This document shows, piece after piece, positions 29,615 through 37,473 of a stretch of DNA of 39,321 nucleotides; the stretch's first letter is position 1, and each line of letters opens with the position of its first letter. Origin of the DNA: Phyllobacteriaceae bacterium (GTDB taxonomy: Bacteria > Pseudomonadota > Alphaproteobacteria > Rhizobiales > Rhizobiaceae); contig JANSXT010000027.1 in assembly GCA_024742765.1 (NCBI GenBank), positions 1 to 39,321 of the forward strand, in the 5' to 3' direction. Position numbers and translations under genes: made by a program. The notes under the pieces were generated by a model, which did no database searches, had not been told where the DNA came from, and worked only from the letters and a program-made list of their open reading frames with translations.

Positions 29615-29643
29615 CTTGACTTTTGTGCGCCGCAACATAATCT
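29615..29643 (+). promoter_or_regulatory. Promoter of the suhB-type sRNA
   Basis: CTTGAC (29615-29620), 17-base spacer, TAATCT (29638-29643). It closely fits the alphaproteobacterial housekeeping pattern CTTGAC-N17-CTATAT. It predicts a start near 29650, exactly before the first hairpin of the RNA. Confidence 0.7.
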
Positions 29644-29649
29644 GTTTGT

Positions 29650-29729
29650 CGACAGGCTTGCCTGTCACGCCCTCCTGGGCGTTTCCTCCCTAGACTTTGA
29701 CCGCATTCGCTCGAGTGCGGTCTTTTTTT
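29650..29729 (+). ncRNA. suhB/alpha-r14-family small RNA (MmgR-like)
   Basis: About 80 nt with three hairpins: GACAGG-CTTG-CCTGTC, ACGCCC-TCCT-GGGCGT, and the terminator GACCGCA-N10-TGCGGTC followed by seven T. Between the second and third is an unpaired TTTCCTCCCTAG, an anti-Shine-Dalgarno stretch able to pair with mRNA ribosome binding sites. Size, architecture and the place next to an inositol-monophosphatase gene match the Rfam suhB RNA, called alpha-r14 or MmgR in Sinorhizobium, where it affects polyhydroxybutyrate storage. Family membership is from memory of structure, not a covariance search. Confidence 0.82.
29699..29729 (+). terminator. Rho-independent terminator of the sRNA
   Basis: Perfect 7-bp stem GACCGCA / TGCGGTC, ten-base loop, T7. 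It is oriented for the plus strand, although both flanking protein genes run minus, which is the strongest sign that an RNA gene lies here. Confidence 0.9.
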
Positions 29730-29753
29730 GCGCGAAAACTGTCGGGACAATGC

Positions 29754-30644
29754 CTATTCGGCGGCGATGGAATAATCCGCCAGGGCGCTCTGTGGCAAGT
29801 CGACCAACGTCGCCATGAACTGGAAAAGATCCTCGCGTAGCGCATCGAAGCCCGGCTTGCGCTGCAAAGTCTGCTCGTCGACGTAAAGGCCGCGATTGAT
29901 CTCGATCTGCACCGCATGCAGCCCCTTGGCCGGGCGGCCATAATGCTCGGTGATGAAGCCGCCCGCATAAGGCTTGTTGGCCGCCACCAGATAGCCCATC
30001 GCCCGCAATATGTTCATCGCCGCCTCGGTGATGCCGGCGCTGGCGCTGGTGCCGAACCGGTCGCCGACGACGAAGTCGGGCCTGACGCCCTCCGCCCCGA
30101 TGCGGATCGAGGCGGGCATGGAATGGCAGTCGACCAGCACCGCCTGGCCGAAGCGCCGGTGCGTCTGCGCCAGAAGGCCGCGCAGCGTCGAATGATAGGG
30201 CTTGTAGATGCCCTCGATGCGCTGGCGCGCCTCTTCGAACCCGATCCGCCGCCCATAGATGTGCTGGCCTTCGGAGACGACGCGCGGCACCGTGCCCAGC
30301 CCGCCCGCGACACGGATCGACTGGCGGTTGGTGAAGGAGGGCAACCGGTCCGAGAACATGCGCGGATCGAGTTCATAGGGTTCGCGATTGACGTCCAGAT
30401 AGGCGCGCGGGAAATGCGCCAGCAGCATCGGCGCGCCAAGCTCCGTGGCCCCGTCGAACAGTTCGTCGACGAAGAAATCCTCCGACCGTCTGACGGCCAA
30501 GGCATCGAGCCGGGTCATGTCGAGAAAACGGCGCGGATAATGCCGCCCGCTGTGCGGCGAATTGAACACGAACGGCGCGGTCTGGCGCTGGGGAACCCGC
30601 ACCTCGAAGGCGGGATGATGGCAGAAATCCGGCGCGATCAGCAT
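29754..30644 (-). CDS. N-formylglutamate amidohydrolase family protein
   Basis: A 296-residue hydrolase of the family that releases formate from N-formyl-L-glutamate in histidine breakdown. Motifs include FVFNSPHSGRHYP with a zinc His, RREDFFVDELFDGA-like RRSEDFFVDELF, AYLDVNREPYELDP, AVLVDCHSMP and the late GRPAKGLHAVQIEINRGLY. Many rhizobial members lie beside cpdR, as here (divergent), and are not in hut operons, so the true substrate may differ. The frame is open further upstream, but the ATG at 30644 begins the family N-terminus; its ribosome binding site is weak. Confidence 0.87.
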   Translation of the reverse strand: MLIAPDFCHHPAFEVRVPQRQTAPFVFNSPHSGRHYPRRFLDMTRLDALAVRRSEDFFVDELFDGATELGAPMLLAHFPRAYLDVNREPYELDPRMFSDRLPSFTNRQSIRVAGGLGTVPRVVSEGQHIYGRRIGFEEARQRIEGIYKPYHSTLRGLLAQTHRRFGQAVLVDCHSMPASIRIGAEGVRPDFVVGDRFGTSASAGITEAAMNILRAMGYLVAANKPYAGGFITEHYGRPAKGLHAVQIEINRGLYVDEQTLQRKPGFDALREDLFQFMATLVDLPQSALADYSIAAE

Positions 30645-30859
30645 CGTTGAAAGGCGTGTCCCGGGCGGCGCGGTTGCGGTGCGACCCAGTGTTGACAGGG
30701 GCGGCACCCATTGTCCAGAGCGCGGCGGCGAACAAGCGGCGCCCGATTGCGCTGACGATTGACCAGGCGGAGCATATACCGCATTTTTACCATGATCTGT
30801 AATGTCTGTGCGACAGCCGCGCGCGCGGCGCCCCGCATCGAGTGAGAGAAGCACATCAC

Positions 30860-31222
30860 ATGCAACGGATATTGCTGGCAGAAGACGATAACGACATGCG
30901 CCGCTTTCTGGTCAAGGCGCTGGAAAAGGCGGGCTATGAGGTCACCGATTTCGACAATGGCGCGAGCGCCTATGAGCGGCTGCGCGAGGAGCCCTTCACC
31001 CTGCTTCTGACCGACATCGTCATGCCCGAGATGGACGGCATCGAACTGGCCCGCCGCGCCACCGAACTCGATCCCGATCTCAAGGTGATGTTCATCACCG
31101 GCTTCGCCGCGGTTGCGCTGAACCCCGACAGCCAGGCCCCCAAGGACGCCAAGGTCCTGTCCAAACCCTTCCATCTGCGCGATCTGGTCAATGAGGTCGA
31201 AAAGCTGATTCAGGCCGCCTGA
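30860..31222 (+). CDS. cpdR: Single-domain response regulator CpdR
   Basis: A 120-residue receiver-only protein. The acidic pocket is AEDDND, the phospho-acceptor is Asp52 in LLLTDIVMPEMDG, and Lys102 sits in VLSKPFHL. In Caulobacter and Sinorhizobium, unphosphorylated CpdR acts as an adaptor that localises ClpXP and primes degradation of cell-cycle proteins, including removal of CtrA; phosphorylation through the CckA-ChpT pathway blocks it. Length and wording match CpdR. The C-terminus ends in two alanines, which may serve as its own ClpXP signal (inference). The ATG at 30860 is used; a GTG at 30842 is in frame. Confidence 0.93.
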   Translation: MQRILLAEDDNDMRRFLVKALEKAGYEVTDFDNGASAYERLREEPFTLLLTDIVMPEMDGIELARRATELDPDLKVMFITGFAAVALNPDSQAPKDAKVLSKPFHLRDLVNEVEKLIQAA

Positions 31223-31262
31223 ACCGGCTCCCTCCGCTTGCGCACAATGCGAAACGACACCA

Positions 31263-31291
31263 CTTGACCGTCAAGGCGGATCATGGTGTAT
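31263..31291 (+). promoter_or_regulatory. Candidate promoter of tRNA-Val
   Basis: CTTGAC (31263-31268), 17 bases, GTGTAT (31286-31291), about 17 bases before the tRNA. The -35 is perfect, the -10 is moderate. Confidence 0.5.
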
Positions 31292-31307
31292 GCCGCCCCA
31301 CACGGAT

Positions 31308-31382
31308 GGGCGATTAGCTCAGCGGGAGAGCACTTCGTTGACATCGAAGGGGTCACTGGTTCAATCCCAGTATCGCCCACCA
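31308..31382 (+). tRNA. tRNA-Val (GAC)
   Basis: Acceptor stem GGGCGAT / ATCGCCC with discriminator A and encoded CCA. The anticodon arm is CTTCG-TTGACAT-CGAAG, giving anticodon GAC for valine codons GUC/GUU. The T arm CTGGTTCAATCCCAG is regular. No integrase or att duplication is seen next to it. Confidence 0.97.
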
Positions 31383-31439
31383 TCTGTTTCCCTCGGCAAG
31401 AGACATTGAAACCGCCGGCGGGACGCTCGGGGGACGCCG

Positions 31440-32093
31440 ATGAACCGCATTCTCACCATCGCGTGCGCCGTGACTTCTCTTGTCGCTCCGTTTGCCCTGT
31501 CCGCCTGCACCGGCGACGGCTACGGCACGTCGGCCATCTACAGCCAGCTCGTCGAAGACGAGATCCGCGTCGTCATGCCGGCCAACGCGCCGTCCATCTC
31601 GCAGCAGTTCCGGGTCGCCGGCAATCGCGGCGGCCGTGGCAACCCGACATCCTTTCATGAAGGCATCGACATCATCGCCCGGGTCGGCACGCCGGTGATC
31701 GCCGCCGCGCCCGGCCGCGTCGTCGATTCCTTCATGGAGCCCATGTATGGCAACCGCGTCGTCATCGATCACGGCGCCGACGCCACCGGACGCCGCGCGC
31801 GCACCGTCTACATGCATCTCGACAGCCGCCGCGTGCAGTCCGGCATGCAGGTCTCGCGCGGCCAGGAGATCGGCACGATGGGCCGTACCGGTGTCCTTGC
31901 CGCCGCGATCTCACACCTGCATTTCGAGGTGCATCGCACGCGCGGCACACGGATCGTGACCGCCCAGGACCCGCACTTGTTTTGGGCCGACGGCGTCGGC
32001 CGCGTCACCTGTTTCGACCCCGAACGCGCCGTCGATGACGGTGTATTCCGCACCACCTATCCGGTGCCCTGCCGCGAGAATGCCGCCCGCTGA
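31440..32093 (+). CDS. M23/LytM-family peptidase lipoprotein
   Basis: A 217-residue lipoprotein. The signal peptide ends in the lipobox ALSAC (C23). The LytM domain keeps the zinc ligands H73 and D77 (SFHEGIDI), H126 in YMHLD and the HLH pair (H159, H161) in SHLHFEVH. It is therefore likely an active peptidoglycan endopeptidase anchored in a membrane, rather than a degenerate activator. Two cysteines near the C-terminus (VTCFDP and PVPC) could form a disulfide. The ATG follows CGGGGGAC. It starts 57 bases after the tRNA. Confidence 0.88.
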   Translation: MNRILTIACAVTSLVAPFALSACTGDGYGTSAIYSQLVEDEIRVVMPANAPSISQQFRVAGNRGGRGNPTSFHEGIDIIARVGTPVIAAAPGRVVDSFMEPMYGNRVVIDHGADATGRRARTVYMHLDSRRVQSGMQVSRGQEIGTMGRTGVLAAAISHLHFEVHRTRGTRIVTAQDPHLFWADGVGRVTCFDPERAVDDGVFRTTYPVPCRENAAR

Positions 32094-32186
32094 TCGGCAC
32101 AACTGCGCGTTGACTCCAACCGCCCCGCTGGTCCAAGACCGCCGCGCCGCTCTCCCAACCTCCCCGGACACCGCAAGGCGAGCCCC

Positions 32187-32675
32187 ATGACCGCGTCTCC
32201 CAAGACCCTTGTCGCCATTGACGAAATCCCCGGCCTTGTCGGCACCACCGTCGGCACGTCGAGCTGGCGCAAGGTCACCCAAGAGATGATCGACGGCTTT
32301 GCCGATGCGACCGACGATCATCAATGGATCCATGTCGATCCCGAACGCGCGGCGCGCGAGACGCCCTATGGCGGCACCATCGCGCACGGCTTTCTGACCC
32401 TGTCGCTCCTGTCGACGCTTGCCTATGAGGCGCTGCCCGATCTGGACGGCGAGGTGCGCATGGGCGTCAATTACGGGTTCGACGAGGTGCGTTTCCATGC
32501 CGCCGTCAAGGCGGGCGCCCGATTGCGGGCCATATTCGACCTGGCCGATGCGGATATCAGGCCGTCCGGCCGCATCCTCTTCACCTATGATGTGACGCTG
32601 GAAATCGAAAACAGCACCAAGCCGGCGATGACCGCCAAATGGCTGACGCTGATGATCGTCCGGCCGAAGAGCTGA
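32187..32675 (+). CDS. MaoC-family (R)-enoyl-CoA hydratase-like protein
   Basis: A 162-residue hot-dog fold protein of the MaoC/NodN type. The catalytic motif is FADATDDHQWIHVDPERAA with Asp and His, followed by TPYGGTIAHGFLTLSLL. NYGFDEVRFHAAVKAG is also typical. Such enzymes hydrate trans-2-enoyl-CoA to the (R)-3-hydroxyacyl-CoA, for example to supply polyhydroxyalkanoate monomers. The ATG has AAGGCGAG upstream. It converges on soxG without a gap (stop-to-stop). Confidence 0.9.
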   Translation: MTASPKTLVAIDEIPGLVGTTVGTSSWRKVTQEMIDGFADATDDHQWIHVDPERAARETPYGGTIAHGFLTLSLLSTLAYEALPDLDGEVRMGVNYGFDEVRFHAAVKAGARLRAIFDLADADIRPSGRILFTYDVTLEIENSTKPAMTAKWLTLMIVRPKS

Positions 32676-33224
32676 TCAGGCGCCGTCGCGCGCGGCCTCC
32701 GCCAGATAGCCGAACACATAGTCGGAAAACGACCGCCACACCTCGACCCGGAACACGGACGGCTTGACCCGCCACAGGACGATCTCGGCCTTGCCGAAGA
32801 TGGTGCGCGAACAGGCGCCGGTGCCGAACGCCGCCATCGACAGGTCCTGCGGACAGCCCGCATTGACGACATCGGCCGCGCCCGGTCCGGAGACCATGAT
32901 CGCGGTGTTCCGGTGGGAGATGTCGACGGCGGCATGCAGCGCATCGACCCCGCCAAGGTCGTCCATCGGATCGGCTTTCTCGTCGATCACCAGCCACTCG
33001 TCCGGGCCGAGCCACAATGCCGACCGGCCTTTTTCGGTGACCGATGTCTTGGGCGTGCGCGGCAGGGCGACGCCGAGCGCGTCCGACAGCGCCGGCACCG
33101 ACGCCGATGGGCCGCGCAGGCTGGTGCGGAAGGCCGCATGCGCCGGCGTCAGCGCAACGCCCGTGCCGGCGAACACATGGCCCGCCAGCGGGTGGCGCCG
33201 TTCGATCGTCATCGCCTCAGCCAT
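32676..33224 (-). CDS. soxG: Sarcosine oxidase gamma subunit
   Basis: A 182-residue subunit of heterotetrameric sarcosine oxidase. Signatures are ALWLGPDEWLVIDE, VDISHRNTAIMVSGPGAADVVNAGCPQDL and a C-terminal RVEVWRSFSDYVFGYL. It is related to the aminomethyltransferase-like domain and takes part in assembly of the tetrahydrofolate-using complex. Its ATG at 33224 overlaps the soxA stop by eight bases, so the two are translationally coupled. It is the last gene of the operon. Confidence 0.9.
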   Translation of the reverse strand: MAEAMTIERRHPLAGHVFAGTGVALTPAHAAFRTSLRGPSASVPALSDALGVALPRTPKTSVTEKGRSALWLGPDEWLVIDEKADPMDDLGGVDALHAAVDISHRNTAIMVSGPGAADVVNAGCPQDLSMAAFGTGACSRTIFGKAEIVLWRVKPSVFRVEVWRSFSDYVFGYLAEAARDGA

Positions 33225-36200
33225 CTTGCGCCTCCGAGTCCGGGTTCCAGAAATTGGTGTCGCGCACCTCGACCTCGACTACCCCGTCCGGCATCGGTAC
33301 GTAAAGCGTCTCGCCCATCCGGTCGAAGCCGCCCTCGATCAGCGCCATGGCGATCGGCCCGCCGCAATTGTCCGACCAGTAGGAGGACGAGACCCAGCCG
33401 ATCATGGTCATCGGCGGCGGCTGGTTCGGATCGGCGACGATCTGCGCGCCCTCGTCGAGCACGGTTTTGCCGTCCTTTGATCTGAGGCCGACAAGCTGCT
33501 TGCGCCCGTCTGCCACAAGATCGGGCCGCATCAGACCGCGAATGCCGACAAAGTCGTCCTTTTTCTTGCCGACGGCCCATGACAGGCCCGCATCGTGCGG
33601 CGTCACTGTGCCGTCCGTGTCCTGCCCGACAATGATGTAGCCCTTTTCGGCGCGCAGCACATGCATGGTCTCGGTGCCATAGGCGCAGCCGCCGGCCTCC
33701 GTCACCTTGCCGTGAAGCGCGTCCCATGCCGCCTGCCCGTAATCGCCCGGCACATTGATCTCGAACCCGTCTTCGCCGGCAAACGACATGCGGAACAGGC
33801 GCATCGGCACACCGGCGAACGTGCCTTCGGCGACGCTCATGAAGGGCAGCGCGTCCTTTGACAGGTCCATGCCATCGACGAACGGCGCGAGCACCTCCGC
33901 CGCCTTCGGTCCCTGCAGCGCGATCACCGCCCACTGCTCCGATGTGGACGTCAGCCAGACCTTCATCTCCGGGAACTCGGTCTGCAGATAATCCTCCATG
34001 TGATTGAGGACACGCGGCGCACCGCCCGTCGTCGTCGTCACATGGAACCGGTCCTCGGCGATCCGCCCGACCACGCCATCGTCATAGGTATAGCCGTCTT
34101 CGCGGCACATAATGCCGTAGCGCAAACGGCCGACGCCCAGCTTCTTGAACGGGTTGGTGTAGATCAGGTGCAGGAACGCGGCTGCATCTGGGCCGACCAC
34201 CTCGATCTTGCCCAAGGTGGACGCGTCGAACATGCCGACACTTTTCCGGACCGTGACGCATTCTCGGTTGACCGCCGCCGCCATGTCCTCGCCGGCGCGC
34301 GGATAGTACCAGGGCCGTTTCCACTGGCCGACATCCTCGAACACCGCGCCCGCCCGTTCATGGCTCTCATGCATCGGCGTGCGCCGCGTCGGGTCGAACA
34401 GGGCGCCGCGCCCGTGCCCGACGATCGTGCCGAACGTCACCGGCGTATAGGGCGCGCGGAACGTCGTCAGCCCCACTTCGGGGATCGGCCTGTCCAGCGC
34501 CTCGGCGGCGATCGCAAGGCCATGCATGTTGGACAGTTTGCCCTGATCGGTGGCCATGCCGTTGGTGGTGAAGCGCTTGACGTGTTCGATGGAATGAAAG
34601 CCCTCGCGCACGGCAAGGCGAATGTCCTTTTCGGTCACGTCGTTCTGGAAATCGACGAACGCCTTGACCACCTTGCCCGCCTCGGGATTCGGCCCGGCGC
34701 CGAGCATCAGCCCGTCCCAGGACCCGCCGGACTCGGCCTTGATGGACACAGGCTTGGCCTTGGCTTTGGGCCGCGCTGCCCTGGCGGCCGCTTCGCCTGC
34801 CGCAAGCCCCTCTTCCACTGTCGCGGCAAGGCTCTCGGCGCCGTTGCAGGCACCCGCCGAGGCGCAATCCTGCGCATAGTCACCGGGCAGAAAGCGCTGG
34901 TTTTCCGTATCGAAGCGCAGCTTGCCGCGCGATTGCGAGAACAGATGCACCGACGGCGTCCAGCCCGCCGACATGATCAGCGCATCAACCGGGATCACCT
35001 GGCGGCTGCCGCCCCGGCACGGGCGCACGACGATGGACGACACGCGCAGCTTGCCGCCGGCAGCGACCACCGCATGGTGGGTGAGAACCCGGATGCCGAG
35101 CCGGCCCGCTTCGTCCAGAAGCGTCGGATCGACCGTTTCGCGAATATCGGCGATGACCGCGATCTCCGCGCCGGCGCGCTTCAGATCGAACGCCGCCTGA
35201 TAGGCCGAATCGTTGGCCGTGTAGACGCCGATCGTCCGGCCGATCAGGACGCCATAATGGTTCAGATAATGCCGCGCCGCCGAGGCCAGCATGATGCCGG
35301 GCCGGTCATTGTTGGCGAACACCATGTGCCGCTCGATGGCGCCGGTGGCGATCACCACGCGTTTGGCACGCACCTGCCACAGCCGCTCGCGCGCCATGGA
35401 GGGGTCAGGCTCGTCCAGATGGTCGGTCAGCCGCTCGGCGAGCGCGACGAAATTCTGCGCGTAATAGCCGAACGCGGTCGTCCGCGGCAGCACGCGCACA
35501 GTGTCCATCGCCGCAAGCTTCGCCGCCGTCTCCATGGCCCACTCGTGGCCGTCCCGGCCGTCGATCCGCGCATCGGTCTCGAACGCCAGCGCGCCGCCCG
35601 GCGCTGCCCGTTCGTCGCAGACGATCACCGACGCGCCGCTTTCCGCCGCCGCCAGCGCCGCGCTCAGCCCTGCCGCCCCGCCGCCGCAGACCAGAACGTC
35701 GCAATGGGCGTAGCGGGCCGCATAACGGTCGGGGTCCGGCTGGTCCGGCGCGACGCCAAGGCCCGCCGCGCGGCGGATGACCGGCTCATAGACCTTGTCC
35801 CAGGCCTTTTGCGGCCACATGAAGGTCTTGTAGTAGAACCCCGCCGCGAACACCGGCGACATCCAGTCGTTCACCTCGCCGACATCGGCGGTCAGCGACG
35901 GCCAGCGGTTCTGGCTGGTCGCTTCGAGACCGTCATGGATTTCCTGCACCGTGGCGCGCACATTGGGCTGACGCTGCGCCGCGCAGCGCGCAATGCCGAC
36001 CAGCGCATTCGGCTCCTCGGGGCCGGCCGTCAGGATGCCGCGCGGCCGGTGATATTTGAACGACCGGCCGACAAGATGGACGTCGTTTGCCAGAAGCGCC
36101 GAGGCGAGCGTGTCGCCGGCAAGGCCGTGATAAGTCTCGCCATCGAAGCTGAACCGGACCGGATTGGCCGGCGTCAGCCGACCGGCGCCCTCGACGCGGT

Positions 36201-36228
36201 TGGGTTGGGTGGAGGCGGCAGCTGTCAT
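33217..36228 (-). CDS. soxA: Sarcosine oxidase alpha subunit
   Basis: The 1003-residue large subunit. Sarcosine oxidase converts sarcosine, O2 and tetrahydrofolate to glycine, H2O2 and methylenetetrahydrofolate. An N-terminal ferredoxin-like segment (FDGETYHGLAGDTLASALLAN) is followed by an NAD-binding fold (DVLVCGGGAAGLSAALAAAES), a second nucleotide fold (IGVYTANDSAY region) and, from about residue 605, the folate-binding GcvT-like domain (ECVTVRKSVGMFDASTLGKIEV). Length matches known SoxA. ATG 36228 was preferred to the GTG at 36237; its ribosome binding stretch GGTGGAAG lies at the border of a palindromic repeat. It overlaps soxG. Confidence 0.95.
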   Translation of the reverse strand: MTAAASTQPNRVEGAGRLTPANPVRFSFDGETYHGLAGDTLASALLANDVHLVGRSFKYHRPRGILTAGPEEPNALVGIARCAAQRQPNVRATVQEIHDGLEATSQNRWPSLTADVGEVNDWMSPVFAAGFYYKTFMWPQKAWDKVYEPVIRRAAGLGVAPDQPDPDRYAARYAHCDVLVCGGGAAGLSAALAAAESGASVIVCDERAAPGGALAFETDARIDGRDGHEWAMETAAKLAAMDTVRVLPRTTAFGYYAQNFVALAERLTDHLDEPDPSMARERLWQVRAKRVVIATGAIERHMVFANNDRPGIMLASAARHYLNHYGVLIGRTIGVYTANDSAYQAAFDLKRAGAEIAVIADIRETVDPTLLDEAGRLGIRVLTHHAVVAAGGKLRVSSIVVRPCRGGSRQVIPVDALIMSAGWTPSVHLFSQSRGKLRFDTENQRFLPGDYAQDCASAGACNGAESLAATVEEGLAAGEAAARAARPKAKAKPVSIKAESGGSWDGLMLGAGPNPEAGKVVKAFVDFQNDVTEKDIRLAVREGFHSIEHVKRFTTNGMATDQGKLSNMHGLAIAAEALDRPIPEVGLTTFRAPYTPVTFGTIVGHGRGALFDPTRRTPMHESHERAGAVFEDVGQWKRPWYYPRAGEDMAAAVNRECVTVRKSVGMFDASTLGKIEVVGPDAAAFLHLIYTNPFKKLGVGRLRYGIMCREDGYTYDDGVVGRIAEDRFHVTTTTGGAPRVLNHMEDYLQTEFPEMKVWLTSTSEQWAVIALQGPKAAEVLAPFVDGMDLSKDALPFMSVAEGTFAGVPMRLFRMSFAGEDGFEINVPGDYGQAAWDALHGKVTEAGGCAYGTETMHVLRAEKGYIIVGQDTDGTVTPHDAGLSWAVGKKKDDFVGIRGLMRPDLVADGRKQLVGLRSKDGKTVLDEGAQIVADPNQPPPMTMIGWVSSSYWSDNCGGPIAMALIEGGFDRMGETLYVPMPDGVVEVEVRDTNFWNPDSEAQDG

Positions 36229-36235
36229 GGCTTCC

Positions 36236-36394
36236 ACCCCCCTCTGCCCCTGCGGGGCATCTCCCCCACAAGGGGGGAGAGCAGGCGTTTCATTGCCGAC
36301 GCCGGTCCACGTGCTGCCAGTTTGGCGCGGCGAGGTTTACGCGCTCCACTCTCCCCCCTTGTGGGGGAGATGTCGCGCAGCGACAGAGGGGGGT
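36236..36394. repeat. RIME-type palindromic intergenic repeat between soxD and soxA
   Basis: Two 46-bp arms (36236-36281 and 36349-36394) are inverted copies. The outer 11 and inner 23 bases match perfectly. The middle 12 bases differ but in each arm form their own small hairpin (CCCC-TGC-GGGG and GTCGC-GCA-GCGAC). The 67-bp centre is unrelated sequence. This is the form of rhizobial intergenic mosaic elements (RIME). It fills most of the gap between soxD and soxA and reaches the soxA ribosome binding site. Confidence 0.85.
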
Positions 36395-36409
36395 ATCGAA
36401 GCGCGTGCA

Positions 36410-36724
36410 TCACCCCGCCTCCTTCGCGTTCTCGTTCGCCGCTTCGACCAGGTCCGGCTTCGGTTCGCCCGCCTTGTAGGTGACGAGGAAGCGGTCGGTC
36501 ACCGTGTCGCGCGCGGCGTTGAAGAACCGCCCGCAGCCATGCACGTGCCGCCAGCGCTCGAACGTGATCCCCTTGGGATTGTCGCGGTAGAAAAAGAAAC
36601 GCGAAAACTCCTCGTCGGTCAGCGAGGCGATGTCGGCAGGCCGCGCAATATGCGCTTCGCCGGCATGGCGGAATTCGATCTCCGGCCGCGCTTCCTCACA
36701 ATAGGGGCAATGGATCAACAGCAT
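36410..36724 (-). CDS. soxD: Sarcosine oxidase delta subunit
   Basis: A 104-residue zinc-binding subunit. The zinc ligands are visible: LLIHCPYCEEARPEIEF (two Cys), then WRHVHGCGRFFN (His and Cys). EEFSRFFFYRDNPKG is the family core. The ATG at 36724 follows TAGGAAAG at good spacing and eight bases after the stop of the upstream gene of unknown function; an in-frame upstream extension is not conserved. It is followed by the palindromic repeat and soxA. Confidence 0.93.
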   Translation of the reverse strand: MLLIHCPYCEEARPEIEFRHAGEAHIARPADIASLTDEEFSRFFFYRDNPKGITFERWRHVHGCGRFFNAARDTVTDRFLVTYKAGEPKPDLVEAANENAKEAG

Positions 36725-36732
36725 CGGCTTTC

Positions 36733-37173
36733 CTACAATTCTCCGGGGCCCATCTCGGTGCCGCGCGGCTGGTCGCACAGGCGCCGGCCCATCCGCTGGA
36801 ACGGCGCAAACAGCGCCATGCGTCCGGCCACGTCATCGGTCTTCACGATCAGATCGTTGACGCCCATATTGGCAAGCGTCGCGTCGAACGGATCGGTCGA
36901 TACGATCACCATCCGCACCGGCGGCTCCTCGTGCCATTCATCGTGCTCTCCGACGACCGCGAAATAGACCGTCGGCCGGCCCGCCACGTAAAGGCACATC
37001 AAAAGGCCCTCATCGACGGTGAACGGCCAGCCGGCCTCGTCGCCCGCCCGTGTCAGCTTCTGCATGCGCACATCGCCCGGACGCGGAATGCGGAAAATGT
37101 TCCGCTCGCCCGGCTCGGCGGCAGGCGTTGCAGCTATGCCGGCGGCAATCAGTTGCGCAGCAAACACCAGCAT
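36733..37173 (-). CDS. Putative exported protein, DUF2511/YebY-like, inside the sox operon
   Basis: A 146-residue protein with a short hydrophobic N-terminus (MLVFAAQLIAAGIAATPAA), probably a signal peptide. The stretch EAGWPFTVDEGLLMCLYVAG and the late FQRMGRRLC resemble the DUF2511 (YebY) pattern of W-P-F-x-V-D...L-x-C and a final LC, which would form a disulfide in the periplasm. The family function is unknown. It starts one base after the upstream small gene and ends eight bases before soxD, so it is read with the operon. This gene is not part of standard sox operons. Confidence 0.65.
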   Translation of the reverse strand: MLVFAAQLIAAGIAATPAAEPGERNIFRIPRPGDVRMQKLTRAGDEAGWPFTVDEGLLMCLYVAGRPTVYFAVVGEHDEWHEEPPVRMVIVSTDPFDATLANMGVNDLIVKTDDVAGRMALFAPFQRMGRRLCDQPRGTEMGPGEL

Positions 37174-37174
37174 T

Positions 37175-37471
37175 TCAGCCTTCTGTCCCTACCTGCCCAC
37201 GACGCAATCTCAACAGCTCTCGAACGAGAGATTTCAGTAATTCATAGCGATCGCGAAAAAAACGATAGGCGACGTACCCTGACAACGAAGAAAGCGGAAA
37301 TACTGCCCAATAATTGGCCTCACGGTTAGAAAACATGTCGTAGGCTTCAAAAAGAACACCCGTACCGACGGCAACAACAATTCCAAGGACGCGCGGCGAG
37401 GGAATGACGTCATCGACAAGGCTTTGGATCCTATGTTTCACCCTCTCCGATTCTTCCATAGCCAACATCAT
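37175..37471 (-). CDS. Small membrane protein of unknown function, inside the sox operon
   Basis: A 98-residue protein. An N-terminal charged helix ([16 protein letters not shown]) is followed by two probable membrane segments (around 27-46 and 52-71) and a basic end ([12 protein letters not shown]). No family is recognised. It begins two bases after the soxB stop (TGAGGATGATG; ATG 37471 or 37468) and ends one base before the next gene. Its DNA is visibly richer in A and T than the genes on either side, suggesting recent acquisition or relaxed codon choice. Confidence 0.65.
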   Translation of the reverse strand: MMLAMEESERVKHRIQSLVDDVIPSPRVLGIVVAVGTGVLFEAYDMFSNREANYWAVFPLSSLSGYVAYRFFRDRYELLKSLVRELLRLRRGQVGTEG

Positions 37472-37473
37472 CC

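Noticed and set aside
31308-31439. tRNA-Val as an integration site for a mobile element
   Set aside because: No integrase and no repeated tRNA 3' end are visible downstream.
34000-36483. 827-codon open frame on the plus strand opposite soxA
   Set aside because: Arg/His-rich composition typical of an antisense shadow; soxA is unambiguous on the other strand.
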